Assembly (NCBI GenBank): GCA_023333565.1
Contig: JAJKFH010003493.1
Span: forward strand, 3,100,001-3,164,000
Length of the DNA: 64,000 nt
DNA from: Puffinus mauretanicus
Taxonomy: Eukaryota; Chordata; Aves; Procellariiformes; Procellariidae
Reading direction: 5' to 3'
The notes beneath the pieces were generated by a model, which saw only the letters and a list, made by a program, of their open reading frames with translations, was not told the origin of the DNA and searched no databases. Below are positions 9,476-23,166 of this stretch, in pieces. Made by a program: the position numbers and the translations under genes. Positions within the stretch are counted from its first letter, which is position 1; the number at the start of each line of letters is the position of its first letter.

Positions 9476-11930
9476 TCAGATCCTGTATGCTTCTAGACAT
9501 TATATATATGTGTATATACACAAAAGCCATCCTAGCTTCTGGAGGAGCCCTCTATATGGCTTCCACAGTGGATCACCTCAGTTTCAATTTAGTTTTTAAA
9601 TTTAAGTTTTGATAGTCCAATCATGTGTAACCATGTTCTGTGACAAAGTTTTTTATTTCTACTTATGTAGTTATAGAACTTCTGGCTGAAACGTGATTTC
9701 AAGGAATTTTCCGCTGGGGAAATTCCTCAGAGAAAGAGAGGAACTACTTGGTTTCTGGGAAAACAAAGAACCAACTCTGAGAAATGGGAGTAGACAAATT
9801 GTTCTACTCTAACTCTTCTTTGGCTGGCCAGCTGAGCTCACAGATAAAGAAGGAAGAGATGAAGTAATGGTTTTGTCATGAGTTGTGTGAGCTTTTTATA
9901 ATTGAGAATTGAGAAACCACTCCCTGGTTTCTACTGTCACAAAAGTTTGAAGACTTATTTTTTAACATGCTTTCAATTTAATCCTCCAGTTAGTATTAGC
10001 TGGGGTCATGGGGTTACTGATGTTTGTGGTGTTGTTTTTGTTTTGTTTTTGTTTGTTTTGTGTTTTTTTATCTTAATCACATCCATTGGGATACATAAGA
10101 TACAAACATCTTAAAGAGGTAACAGCCCCATCTCAGAAGTCGGCTTTAAAGAAAAAATATTTTTACATCCTTCAGGAGATCAGAGAGCTGGGGGTAAAAA
10201 TCCATTTCAAGACAGGAAGAATATTTATTTCTTTTGAAGCTGGACTCTCACAAGTTTGTTGCATGGTGGTTCTCAACAGGAAGTGGAATGTTTGAAAATG
10301 TTTTTTCTTCTTAAGGTGGCTAACTTTGTGCAGAAGAATGATTCCTGAAGACCTGTCAGACTAGGTCTTTATAGGGTCAACTACTTCATCCTGGGTAGAG
10401 ATAACCAAGGGGGTTGATATCAAAAACATCAAAGACTTTTTTGTTTTGAAACCTCACGCTAGCTTACTTTGCTTCAGGGAGAAGAAAACAAAATAAAAGC
10501 ATCCAGTCTTATGGGTGCAGAATATTTTGGGTGTTCTTGATTTTAGTTCATGACTGTTCCAAAGACACAATCTCTTCCACAGTGAAAGTTCCTCTTAAAG
10601 TTTATTCTTATTCTTTCTCCTGACTCTCTGAGTTGGAGAAGCATGGCTTATGAGAATTCATTTATTTTTCATTAACTCATTTGTTCATTGATCTTTATCT
10701 CCAGTTTTCTTAGTCATTTAAATTTCCCTTTGTTTCCATTTCCACAAAAGCTTGACAAAGACTTCCCCCCCACTTCTTGTTTCCTGTGTAGCATTTATCT
10801 CTGAAATAATCATGTTGTTCTCTAGACTGCAGCATTTTGCTAAGCTTTCATTGTTTACCTCCCTTCAAATTTTTGAAACAAAGCTTGGACAGCTTAAATT
10901 CATTGATCCAGTCATTGTTTCTGCTTAGTACTAGTCACGCTAATTGCCTTGGCATACCATGTGTCCTGCTCAGTCTACATGTTGCCTGGTTAGCCATGTG
11001 TCCATGATCAATAACTCCTCAAAGAACAAAGTGGTGGTGGTGAGCCCAGGATGTATAGATATGAACTTCAGCCAGTTCATGCTCTAGCACATGTACTTTA
11101 GTTTTAGTGTAATAAACAGCAGCTTTCACTTGTGAAAATAGCACTATGTATCACATCAGTGATATTAAACATTAAAAAAAAAATCTGGAGACTCTGTTGA
11201 AACACTTTTACATCTCCCCCCCACCCCCAAAGTGCAAATATCCTTTGTATTTCTGGAAAAATTGTGTCCTTGACTTCTGGGTACAGATGCATGGATAGCT
11301 TTCTCTGCCCATTAATGGAACATTATCTCTGCTTTGCTGCTCCTATAACAATGCCACTTTGTATAAACAGTACATGTACTGTACACGTAATGACTTTTTA
11401 AACTTGCCACTTGATGTACGAACTCTCGATCAAAATGAAATCTTTGCCACATGTACATTGCAGTGGTCCCATTTATATAACCTTTGATCATTATTGCATG
11501 ACCTGAGTTCCAGTTCTAGCAACTACCTAGAAGAACCCTTTTATCTAGCCTTATTTTTTTTGTTTTGGGAGGGTTTTGTAATGGGTCACTTTCTTCCCTT
11601 TACCAGAATCACTGAACCTACTCTGGCTCTTCTTGGTCTTCAATTTTTAGTTTGAAACTTTAAAATAGTGTATTGCTATTTAAAAAGTTGAAGTGCAGCC
11701 TTTTCAATAAATGATTGAACATCTTATTGGAGTATTTTTGCCACATTCCATTAAAACAGTTAAAGGATTTGGAGCTATTTTTTATGTCATTCTCCTTAAT
11801 GTTTTCCACTTGCAAATTCTACTTTGTTTGAAATGGAGTGTCCCTGTATCCTGCAACCCTGACCTTGCAAATGTCACTTTTACTGACATAAGCAGTGTGT
11901 ATTATGTGCTCTACTGATGTTCTGGCCTTT
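9476..11930. other. Unannotated AT-rich DNA
   Basis: No gene recognised. T/G-rich low-complexity sequence at about 10020-10065 accounts for the frame at 9902-10114. Short frames at 10086-10295, 11104-11292 and 11711-11917 look like chance. Confidence 0.55.
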
Positions 11931-12092
11931 GGGGCTATGTCTACATTAATAAACTATGCTCTAGGGACAAAACTACCCTACCGAAAAAGGAGCATAGTTT
12001 AACTGTGTGGACGCAAGCCGCACTGAGTGACTTGTCCTCGGGTATACAGAACAGGATGTGTCCCACTTGGCTTACTAGTGTAAACATAGCTT
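11931..12092. mobile_element. Candidate hAT-type MITE
   Basis: Outer inverted ends GGCTATGTCTACATTAAT (11933-11950) and, reversed, AGCTATGTTTACACTAGT (12073-12090 region) agree at about 14 of 17 positions and resemble the GGGCTTGTCTACA-type termini of sauropsid hAT elements. Inside, AAACTATGCTC (11951-11961) is matched by its perfect reverse complement (11990-12000), and the pairing extends imperfectly to about 28 bp. No transposase is encoded; such elements move with enzyme from elsewhere. An 8-bp target-site duplication is not evident, so the copy is probably old or the ends are misplaced by a few bases. Confidence 0.45.
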
Positions 12093-12759
12093 GTGTTTGT
12101 TCTCTGAAAGTGGGTACACAAATCATTCTTTGTGTAACTTTAATTGGCTGTAAGGTATAGTGCCCTACACTGTGTTGCAAGTATTTTCTTTTGCTGTGTA
12201 ACATGTTGATGTGATACAGAACAGTGGCTTTCCTACCATAAGGGGTCCCAGAATTTAATATTCCTTTCTGGACTTACTCCCTATAGACCTTCCCCAGAAA
12301 AGCAAGTGAAAAAAGTGTCCCAGACAATGTTTTGATTTGGAAAGGAAAAGTAAGACTTCAAGGATTCCAACAGCAAGTTTGCTGTTTCATACCAGTTTTA
12401 TGTGAAAGGCAATTGGAAATTGCTGCATGGCCGTAGGAAGTCTTGAGATAACAGATGTATGGAAAGAACATATATGACTGTAACAGGTGGGTCAGAAATG
12501 TTCCCTTTATTAATTCTGAAAATAGAAGTAGTCCCTCCAGAGGTAGAAACATGGTTTAGGAATAATAGCACAAATTTCAGCTGGTTTCTTTTTGCAGTCG
12601 GTCAGACCATGTGATAAGTAGCTCATTTCTTTATATGCTAGTGGTTTTGAGCGTTTTATGCCAAGATCTCATTTCCATAGCATTGTACCTCCTTGGCTCA
12701 GTGGAATCATTGTAGATTAATTTTACATATGAAGAAATGACTAATATTCTAAGAGAGCA

Positions 12760-12781
12760 TTCTCCCTTAAGTAAGGGAGAA
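12760..12781. repeat. Perfect 10-bp hairpin, 2-nt loop
   Basis: TTCTCCCTTA, AG, TAAGGGAGAA. A tight palindrome in otherwise featureless DNA. It could form a cruciform, and no function is implied. Confidence 0.85.
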
Positions 12782-15682
12782 AAGATGCTCCATAATGCAA
12801 AAAGCTATTATTGCCTTTGCTGTTTTGATACAGGAGCAGTCACACTATTACCTTCTTTATAGTTATTAATGTCCTTAAAATGGATTGTATCCTCCTTGCC
12901 ATCTTCCATTCTGAATTTAATAGAGACTTTAATGAAATTTTCATAGTAAAACAACTTGCCAGAAGGTCAAGAAAGCCAAAAATAAAACTGGGAATAGAAG
13001 TAATCTAAATGTCCTTTTCTTTTTCATTTATGATGATAGCACTTCAGGCTGGCAAATGTGCTGGAAGTTGATTACCAAAGATGAGGGAGGGAGGATGAGG
13101 TAAGTAAAGATTACAGAACACAGCATAAAGTGTTGAGAAACTACTGCCTCTTTTGCTAGAGTCTGAGAAGTTTCCATGCAATAGCCTGACAATTATAAAT
13201 GTTGAGCTGCCTTAAATATTTTCAGAATGACTTATACAGAACCTTTTTATTGACTATTAGTATATTTTTCACAATCCCTTGAATCCATGGTTGTCTTCTA
13301 TTGCTGCAAGAGCATCTTCTGAGGCTGAATTTCTGACTAGTAAAAGCTAGTAGGGCACCAGAGCAACTCAAAAAACCTTCAGGCTCTGCAGGTCAGACAC
13401 AAGTACTTTGATTGCTTAACACTTTTTTTTGTTTGTTTATTGAATTATCAAGAGAAATTGTTTAGTTTTGGGTTTGTGTGGTGTGGGGTTTTTTGTTTTC
13501 TTTTTTTTTTAATTCATCACATAGTAACTCTAGTGAGTTTTCATATGTTTAAAATGTCAATGAAAATTTGAGAAAAAAATGTTATTTTTTTCTTATAGTA
13601 GGCTTTTCTTTCTTTTGAAAACAGAATTTTTAAGGGACTGTGTAAAATGCATAGCAATGGGCAGTAAATGTAGCCACCCAGCTTAGTCACAAATTGTTCT
13701 GCTCTGCAGAAGCACCCAAATTTGGTTGGTTTGCTGGGAGCAGCGTGGCACAGTTCATCTCTTGGCGTTCTCCTGGGCCTTCCCAAAATACCTCAGTCTG
13801 TTAAGGCCTTGTCCCTGCGCTCAGTGGGAGCTGAGGTCATGCACTACACTTAAGTACTGGGGCTCTGGTTGCAGAAGTAAATGCAGTTTGCAAAGCATGC
13901 ACTGCCAAGATAAACAGATTGTGTTTTCTTAAGTATAATTAAGATTGAGAAAAACGTGTACTTGTTACACTAGTCAGCAAGAAGAAAAACTGTCTGTTTT
14001 CCTAAGAAATTATATTACAGGAGTGATGGACAGATTCTTAAGGGCAAGATGGTGGTATAGGCCTTTAGAAGCTGAAAGAAGAAATAATATTCTTTAGCCT
14101 AACTCTCTTGCATTAGCATGAGTGTGGCAGGCCAACAGGCATGTGGAAGATGTGCTTCAAGCTGAGAATTGTTCTGCCTGTGTTGCCTGTGTAGACTAGC
14201 TAGTGAAAATGAAGTGATGTGATGAGGAAGACTAATCCACTTCTGCTGGGTCTTGAGGGAATCAGTACTGGGACATGTGCTTGTGAACAGTCTGTCTCAG
14301 ACTGGACTTCTGACTCATTTGAAAAGTCCATGTTTTCCTTGATGTTGGCCACCACTGTGATTCAGCAGCATCTAGAAATACCTTATCTTCAGATCCGAAC
14401 TTCAAGGGGTAGAGAAAGTAAGTGGGCATATGCCTTGCTTATACAGATGGGTGACATCATCTTGGGTATACCCAGTGTGTAACCTGGGGAGCACTGAGAG
14501 AGTTCAGGGAGGAAGAAAAAGCAGATGGAGAAACTGCGAGCTAGCAGCGAAATTGCTGTTCTGGAGCAGTATAGACATATAATCAATTCCTCTACGCTAA
14601 AGCTATACTTTCAGAACCATTTGAATAACTCAGACTTCACAGAGCAGCCTTATACAAGTACCTGTATTGTTTTAGGGCATCTACAAAGTCAAAAATCAAG
14701 AGATCGAATGACATGACCCGTTCCTGGTCCATTATCGTACTATGGTATCTGTTCTAGGGATTAGGTGTGAAGGTAAACTGGCCCATGGTAAACATAGCAT
14801 GTATACCTTCCAGACAGTGTCTGAATAGTATATGTGTGTAAACAGTTTGATTGGTAAACATAACTTATTAGTCTTCAACATGTTCATTAAAAAGGACTTA
14901 CATACTTTGCTACATGGAATCTTAACAATATTGAATGTTTCTCCTGTTGCTAATGCTATGCTATTTAAAAAACAAAAACAAACCAACAAACACTTGGACA
15001 GATGTCCCTAGAGTTCAATCTATTGTACAGACTGTTCCTCTCCTAGACATGAGCTTCATTGGCATCTGTTTATAACTGAAGACAGTTAGCAAAGAGTTAC
15101 AGTCCTTGCACAATAGCACGATTTAGAAAATAAGATTCTAAATGCCATTTACTTGGTCATTGAGTTAGTAGGGGCAAGAGCATGGTAGAAGTATCTTAGG
15201 ACCGCATGATGGGAAGGGGCTACAATTTACTAATGGTTCTGACAAATAATCTTGTCAGTATTCTGTCAGCCAAGTTTGGGTGGGAATCGTAAGTAGATCT
15301 TCATCTACATGAACTATGAAATGGAAATCCTAGAAGTCTGACATAACACCTTGTTTCAGTAGTACGTAAAATATACAGTGTATGAGTGCGGGCATGATTA
15401 CAGATTAGTGGACAGAATCACAGATAATCCAAAAGATGGAGCTACACATCATTTTAAAAGTGCATTTCTGATGTGAAAGGGGAAAAAACTCTTTACAGTT
15501 TTATATAAAATTGGTACAGCTGCAGGTTAGACTAACTTGCTGTAATATTTTTTTTTTTTTATTGACTGGAGGGAAAAATGGTAATATGAATCTTGCTTTC
15601 ATAAAAATTATCCTCATCAGAATAAAGATCTCTAAGTGCAAATAAAGACAGGAAAAGAAGGAGGTGTGATATAACCTGACTT

Positions 15683-15699
15683 AAAAAAAAAAAAAAAAA
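15683..15699. repeat. Poly(A) tract, 17 nt
   Basis: Pure A run followed by a C/A-rich stretch (aaccccaaaaaaccc). No retrocopy was recognised upstream. Confidence 0.9.
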
Positions 15700-18600
15700 C
15701 AACCCCAAAAAACCCTAGAAGAAGTATGTTGCACCATGAACCTTTCAAAGTGAGGTAGGTTGGGAGAAGATAATTTAATATAGCAGTGGAGAGTGAAGAT
15801 TTGTGAGGTCAAACGCTCAGCCAAGATTTATTCCTGTACTGTGAGTCAGCTGGTAAGACAGGGCTACAATGAAAACCCCTGACTACTAACTCTTACTTCT
15901 TTTTGGACTTTTAAGACTACTCACGTGCATAAGTGATTGCAGAAGCAGGCCCACTTTTTTTACTGGACAAGGATTATTAATAAGGAATACTTTCAGGATG
16001 AAGCATTCTGATTTGAACTTGGTTTGGCAGTTTTATTTTTTTGAGTGTGCCAGAAAAGTACTTGGCAGATGGAGGAGAATGGGATAGAACTTCTCTATTA
16101 CAAATCTTTTTCTTCCCAGTGCCTGAGGAAAGGTCACTTTTTTAATGCCCTTTGCCAAAAGAGTTGCAGAGGAATGTTCCTGGACTGAGCCTAGGCTTAA
16201 GGACCATGGCCACTGTATGTTTGCTCATGCATGTTCTGCTGTCTGGCAATAGGGTTATCCACTTTAATCCTCTTCCCTCCCAGAATTATTTTTACTCCTG
16301 GCAGCAGTAATCTGTGCAGATGTGCAAGAGAAGACTGGAGCTCTGATAGTCAGAATAGTGGGTACAGAGCAGTACAAACTGTTAGGACAAGCTCTGCATG
16401 AGCTGGAGTCGTCGTGCTTCTGTTATACTCTGAATCCTTGTACTTCAGATTCTGCCAATATGTTGAAAAAGTTGCTGCAGTCTGTAAAACTTATTAAATG
16501 ATTGATTTCTAGTAGCAGAGTGGACTGGGGCGTGGGAGGGTGATATTATATCTGATGTAATGTGGCTCAAGACATCTGAAATAATAAAAACCAATTACAT
16601 ATTTTGGTCTCTTGACTGAAATAGCAAATACTTCATTCTGCATAAACGAAGTAGGTAAAAGTGCAGACAAATGAATGTCTTGGTCTTGCTTCCAGAAAAT
16701 TCATAAAGCCAAAGTCTGTTTTGTTTTAAAATAAGTATATAAAATAAAAACCCTTGCCAGAAAAGCCCTGAACCAAATGAAATTATGTCTTGGGGAGGCA
16801 GAATGAGTAAAACTCAAGGAGAAATAAGGCTTTCATGGCTATCATTCAATAATAAGTGAGTATCACTACAGACCCAGTGATCAAACACGTTAAGACATGT
16901 TCAAGATCTCCTCCAGTCCCTGTTATGGTTAGAGTTGTCCTCCTCTGTCAAAGCTGCATTTACACCCTTTACTTCTGTAGCCATAAACTGTTTTAGTGGC
17001 ACTGAGCTCAACAGGGAAGTAGGTTGGTTCAAGACTTGCATGTTGTGGTACGCATAACGGCAACTACAGTGGGCACCCTGCTTTACCAAGCTGCGTTAAT
17101 CCAACTGCACAGGACACGAAATATTACCAGACTTTAAAATTGTACATCTCTCTATTTTTGCTTTAAACTTTCTTAAACAATAGCTGTCCAGTAGAAGCAC
17201 TTCACTCGTGAACACTTAAAGCCTATTAACATGTCATACGAGTCTCCTGCTGTCAGCAGAATGCTGTAACTGTTTCAAACCCTTTCCAGTAACACAAGTC
17301 AAACTATATGGGTGCTGCATTCTGGTCTTATGTTTCTTTGCAGCACGTAAAATTGAAAATAGCAAAGCTGACATTTAATACACTCTCTTCCATATTTGTT
17401 TAGTAAGCGAAAGCTTAAATTATGTCTTTGAAATTGCTCTTCAGATGCTATTCAGAGAATATTAAGAATAAATTAAACAACACAAGACTGAAGATCTGTG
17501 ACTTTGGCTTCCAGCAAAGTCGGCCTTTAAAGTCAAAATCTGTTTTCTGAATCTTTCTATAAGGTGCACAGCTGGGCAGTTCAATAACTCCAAGAGGGAG
17601 TGAGAAGCAGAGCCTTATCAGGCATTTACTTTCATCTGTTTGGCACTTCATTCTGTGAGACTGTATATATAGAAAGTGGGTTGGTGTTTAAGCTCCCTAT
17701 GGACCACAAAATACTGCTCTTTCTGATATCTTCAAGGACTTCAATAAGGAAAAACTGCCAGTCTTTCTTAAGAATGATTCCTTGGAAAATAATATTTGAA
17801 GAGTGTGGAAGGATGACATTTTAATTTGAGGAAATGCTTCACTTCCACTTATCTATCTAATCAATTGACTCTGCTGTCATTAGCATTGCAGTGTGTGGCA
17901 GGGAGGAGGGAATCTTTGGTTTTCCCTTGAGGTCACAGTCTTTATAGTCTTGTATCTAAGAATTTTCCCATTCTGAAAAAGCATTCCAGCATGAACGTTG
18001 TGGAAGTTGTTGTCAAGTGGTGCAGCACCGTGTGTGGGCTGTGTCCCAGAGGTGCCTTGGTACTTGTGGGTGCTGTGAACTTACCTAGGAGAGCATGCCA
18101 TGTCCCCAGACTTCCTACAGAGAAGGGATTTTTCCTCACTTGTTATGAGACATAGTCTTTTAGTTTGTAATGTCACAACAGGACCAGGTAATCTCAAATT
18201 TTGAGGCCTGGAATGATCTCAGCTAATTCTAAAAAACCATCTGGACTTTCTGGTGAGTGTTTTGAAAGTCAAACCATGAATTTCCATGTATTAGAGGAGG
18301 CTGCAGCATAGCATGCTGTTGGTGTTTACGCTTCAACAAGTGCTTCAGAACTTCAGGTGGCTTGGTGCATACCTAAAAGTACCAATAATTAAAATTCATT
18401 CCCAGGGGCCCAGAACTGATGTGTAAATTGCAACAGCAATTAGGTTGGTTTAGCTCATGGCTTTGGCAGCGTTCGTCCAGTCTTCAGGCAACATCACAGG
18501 GATGCAGAAAGATGGTTTAGAACAACACTGGGTTTACTTCTGCTCTGCTGTGCCAAGCATGGGCTGTGTACCTGAGCCTTCAATGCTTCATGAGAAACCA

Positions 18601-21600
18601 AGAAAAGAATTTGGAGGGCTTGTGGCTGTTCTCACTTACTGAGATTACCCCTTCTGGCCAGGGTTTTTGGAAGTGCTCCAGTTAGTCCAAGAAAAATGAG
18701 AGGAGCCAGTTTAACAAGTTGTATACACAGTCTGTGCTACGTGGGATCTGCTGCGAAGTATGCCCATAACCTGGAGCCACGATGGATCAGCTTTTACGGC
18801 AAACTACTCTGCTCCATGTGCTCGTACTTTGAATTATGTAGAGTGTATGAGCAGCAGTATGCCGGAGCTTTTGGAGACAGTATTTTCTCAAGAAAAGTGG
18901 GCTGCTTATTTAAATAGCAGTTCTAACAATTATTCTGTAAAGATGCTTGGGGTTGGTTTAGAATTATGATGTATCTTGCCTATGGTGTTAGAGCGAGCAG
19001 AAATCCTTTCTGAAACTCTAATCCCTTCACTCTATAGTTTAGGCATATTGGGGAAAGGTAGGCATATGCTATACATTTTTAGGACTTTCAAGTTGAGAGC
19101 ATGGAATTGTTACCAAGAAAAAGGTGGCCTGATGTAAGACTTTGTCTGACTTGTGGTATCCCATAATGCCATTCCTGAATTTGTGCTGCACTTATTTTTT
19201 TCTGTCATTTCAAACTTTTATATCTTATTGAATCTGTATCAGATATATAAGAATCTTTCATTTAAGGTAATTTGAGGAGTCCTTCTTTAAAGGAAACAAT
19301 AACTTTGAAATTGTATCCATACGCAAAATGCAGATAGACATCTCTAGATCATTGAAATAGGAGAAAAAAAACTGCAAACAATCTCAATAGCAGTATTTGA
19401 GATGCTTGTAAGATTAGAGAAAGGGCTTTTCAGTCAGATTTGACTAAAGGATGTGTGAAAATGCAAGCAGGGCAGCTATTTCAGGTGTTTTTCTGAGCTC
19501 AGAAAGCAAGACTTTGTTCATGCCAATAAAGAGGATTGCACAAAATATACTCGATTTCATTGCAGTTTCTCTCTCATCTGAAATAACCTTCTAAGCCCAT
19601 ATTTTTTCTATTTCCTCAGATCAGAAAGGATCTTCTGCAAGCATATTGTGTAATTATAAAAGCAGCCATGGAAGAGCTGTTCTATGTGTTACTGCTTTTT
19701 TTCTGTGCATGAATGACTGGTACAAAAACTCAGAACAAACAAAAAGTTTATATGAAGAGAGAGATGATTGAAAACTGGAGTCTGATATTGCTTTTGCAAA
19801 TGATAAGTTATACATATGTGTGAATTAGTATATTAGGGGAATTTCAAGAGATTTTTTTTAAGACTCTATGTGGATACGGTAAATGTGGAATAAAACTCTT
19901 AGAAGCAAAATTATTATGCCGTTTCCCCCCCAGTTCGATCATTACAAAATCTTTTAATGCCATATTTTTTTTGCTTCAGAATTTTCCTTTGACTGACTAG
20001 CTCATGAATGACACTTCTATATCAGTACATCTGATAGATTTAGGACATTTGTCCTAAAAATATAGTAGTGGTAAGTGGTTGAAAAGAGCACCAAGTACAA
20101 AAAGGTACTATTGACACATTTTTACAAAAGAGAACAAATCTAAAGAAATACTTACAATGCAGGGAAATACATTAACAATAATGGGTAAAAAAAGTGCTGT
20201 AGATGTAGTAAGATGTGGGCTTTCTTAATGAAAGACAGGCTTTGTCTAGCTCATTAGTTTAATACATAATTTAAGAATCTAGTTCACGGTTGGATTAATG
20301 TTACCTTTGGGGGACCCCTAGAGGTTAATTCTTTTAAGCCAATGTTGATAAAAGCAGTTTTAACTTGCAAGAACACATCTATTGCACCAAAGAAATTAGA
20401 TAACTTACTCCTAGTTAAATTATTGTAAGCAATACAAAGATCTATTAGTTTCCACAGTTAGTCCACGCTTGCAGTATTGCAATCTAGTATAGTTGCTGAG
20501 ACCTATCGACAAAATGTATTATTAATTTGTGAAACTGACTAATGTAAGATGTGACTGAGGTAAAGACTATATCAAGCTTCAAAAAAATTAGACATAAGGT
20601 AGGTAACATCTACAGCTAAAAACAGATACTGACTTTTCAGTTGCATTAAGCTTGTGCTTTGTCACTTCAGGGCATTATGAGCAGATGTACCAACTCTATG
20701 CTGCCTAATTCTTGGTTGGTAATTGTAATCTTCCCATCAGCAAAGCCTGGCACCAGCCAAAGCCCATGGCTGTACCAGTTTTCCTGATTCCATCTCCACT
20801 TGTTATTGGAATACTTTAGCTAAGATGGGACCTAATAGAAGTGCCCCAACTTCTACTGGTACTTTCTGTCTCCATGGCCTTCAGGGGATTGCTCTGAGCT
20901 ATAGTAGGCTGCAGAAATGCTAAAACTGATGCTATTTGTACAAGTGGTTGAATCAACTCTCTGTTACTTTGAATTCAGCTAAGGAAAAGGTATGCTTGAT
21001 TCTTTTGTAGCATAAATTGAGTAATCTTCCAAAATACTGAAGGTTTCCACTTAGAAGTCTGATTTCAGTCCAATACAGTTTTATTTCTTGAAAATAAAAA
21101 GAAAATATTTCTTTAAGATTCTCATCCACTCCTTAATGAACATGGATCACCCAAATTTCTTTTAGCAAGGATGATATGAAAAGGCATGGTTCTACTTAGG
21201 TGTAGTGAGGTCCTGGCTGGCCTTTCAGTGGCCATTGCAACCTGACTTTCTTCCTCTCAAACAAGAAAGGAGGAAAGGGCTGCTTCTGCATAACTCAAAT
21301 GCCTGCCTCTGTTACAGATTAGATTAATCTAACACATGCTGTGCTCTGGACTAGACCTTTTAAATCAACCTCAAGTTGATGAAAAATGATTGTGATACCT
21401 GTGGTGCCTGGGACTTTCCTGGATGCAGCTCAAGATGCTGGGTTTCACCTACAGATCCATAAATGGCGCTGGAACTTTTTCAGTTGGCGAAAGGTTTTGG
21501 TTTCTCTTACTCTCAGTATGAAGAAGTAGAGGCCCATAAGCTGGATCAACCTTTGTTTAATAGTGAGAGATGCTGTTAGCCCCTCTTTTGTGGGGTAATC

Positions 21601-23135
21601 CTTTTTGGGGGGAGCAGGGGGAAAAAGTAGGGAGAAGGGGAAGATTATATGCCATTTTGTGATGAATTATTGCTGTTTATTTCCTGGCTTTGCTGCATGC
21701 TCTTAGCTTTTTGTGCTGTAGCTTAAATGTACAGATCTGCTCCAAAGAGCAGATTAGTGCCAGTCTCTACCCCTTCCATATCTCTTCCACTGCAGCTCCA
21801 TGTAGTGATTTGAAATAAAATGACATACCTGGAAACTGGCAGCCCACATACGCAGTGAAGAAGCTCTTTTCCCTCTTTTTCTGTCTTACATTTAAGTGCT
21901 TGTTTGTAGATCTTGGGCACGTCTTAAATTCTTTAACGGGGTTATAAAATTACAGCAGAGAAATAATATCTATAGTCTTATTATAAGTCTAATCGGTCTA
22001 TACCTTTATAAGATTATGGGTGGGACAGGGAGGAAATCATTACAGAAATCTCAGCAGTGGTGGAGAATTTAGTGTGTTTTAAACTAGTTGGAGGGGGAAA
22101 AAAGGTCAAGTGCCTTAAACACGGAGTTTTTCCATGGAGCCAGTGAGTGTAATGCTCTAAACAAACTACCAGCTGCAGGTTAATTACTGCATGTGAAGAT
22201 TGTCTCTCTCTCCAGCATTTTTTTAAATTATCAGAGATGTTGCCTGCTGGTGCATGAGTGGCACTGTTGCTCTATTGGTGGATGCTCCATTCTCCTGAGC
22301 TGTTTCACTAGCAGTCATTTTCCTTGTTTAGTCACCCATGCAGTCTTTCATGTAGAAGAAAAGCACAGTGAATTTAGCAATTCTAGTAAAACAATTTGAC
22401 AGAAGCTGGTCAGTTATTAACTCAAAGTTGTTGTCTTGAGCATCATATGGTTGATGAATGGGTTTAGTGGTAATATATTAGTCAGCAGACTAATATAGGA
22501 GGCTACAGAAGCTATTGTTGAATGATGAACACAGTAGGTATGGATTGAGAGGAAAGGAGAACAAACTACTGGTGCCCCAAAATATCTCCGTCCCTCACTT
22601 TTTCCCAAGAAGAAAGATGTGAGGAGAGAGTGCACATAAAAATTCAAGGACAGGTCTCAAGTAAAATTATCTGAAATGGCTAAATGTACAATGCTTGGAT
22701 TTTCTGAATACATTCTATGTTCTGTACTAAAAATGCACAGTAGCCCTACAAGAAAGAAGTTAACTGTATTCATTTTGGTGGTGACATTTCCTTCCTGTAA
22801 CTCTTTCCATGTACTTCTTCCAGAACACTATTCTTGTGTGTGTGCACCATAAATCCTTGTTTGAACATTTTTCTTGCAATTAATGCACCAGAACTTGACA
22901 GCCCCTTCAGCAAAGGTGAGTGCACAAACTTTTTCTGCTGCAGGTTTTTCTCTAAGCATCTGCTGCCAGTTTATTGAGCACTTCCATCTCTGCTACTGAC
23001 CAGTTCTGACCAAGAGGACACTTTCTTTTTACAGAGCGTTCACTTCATTACTCCTGTGTTCAGGTTTACTTATCTTACCAGTTTTAAGTGTGTGTTCAGG
23101 AAGCTTGCTCATCCAATATTTTTCTTGCTGCCTTT

Positions 23136-23166
23136 GCAGAGTAAGTGACTCTGCAGCCACTTACTC
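23136..23166. repeat. Two overlapping, mutually exclusive hairpins
   Basis: GCAGAGT (23136-23142) pairs with ACTCTGC (23148-23154). Alternatively GAGTAAGTG (23139-23147) pairs with CACTTACTC (23158-23166). Both stems are perfect and cannot coexist. The stretch also contains a splice-donor-like GTAAGT on the plus strand. Confidence 0.8.
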
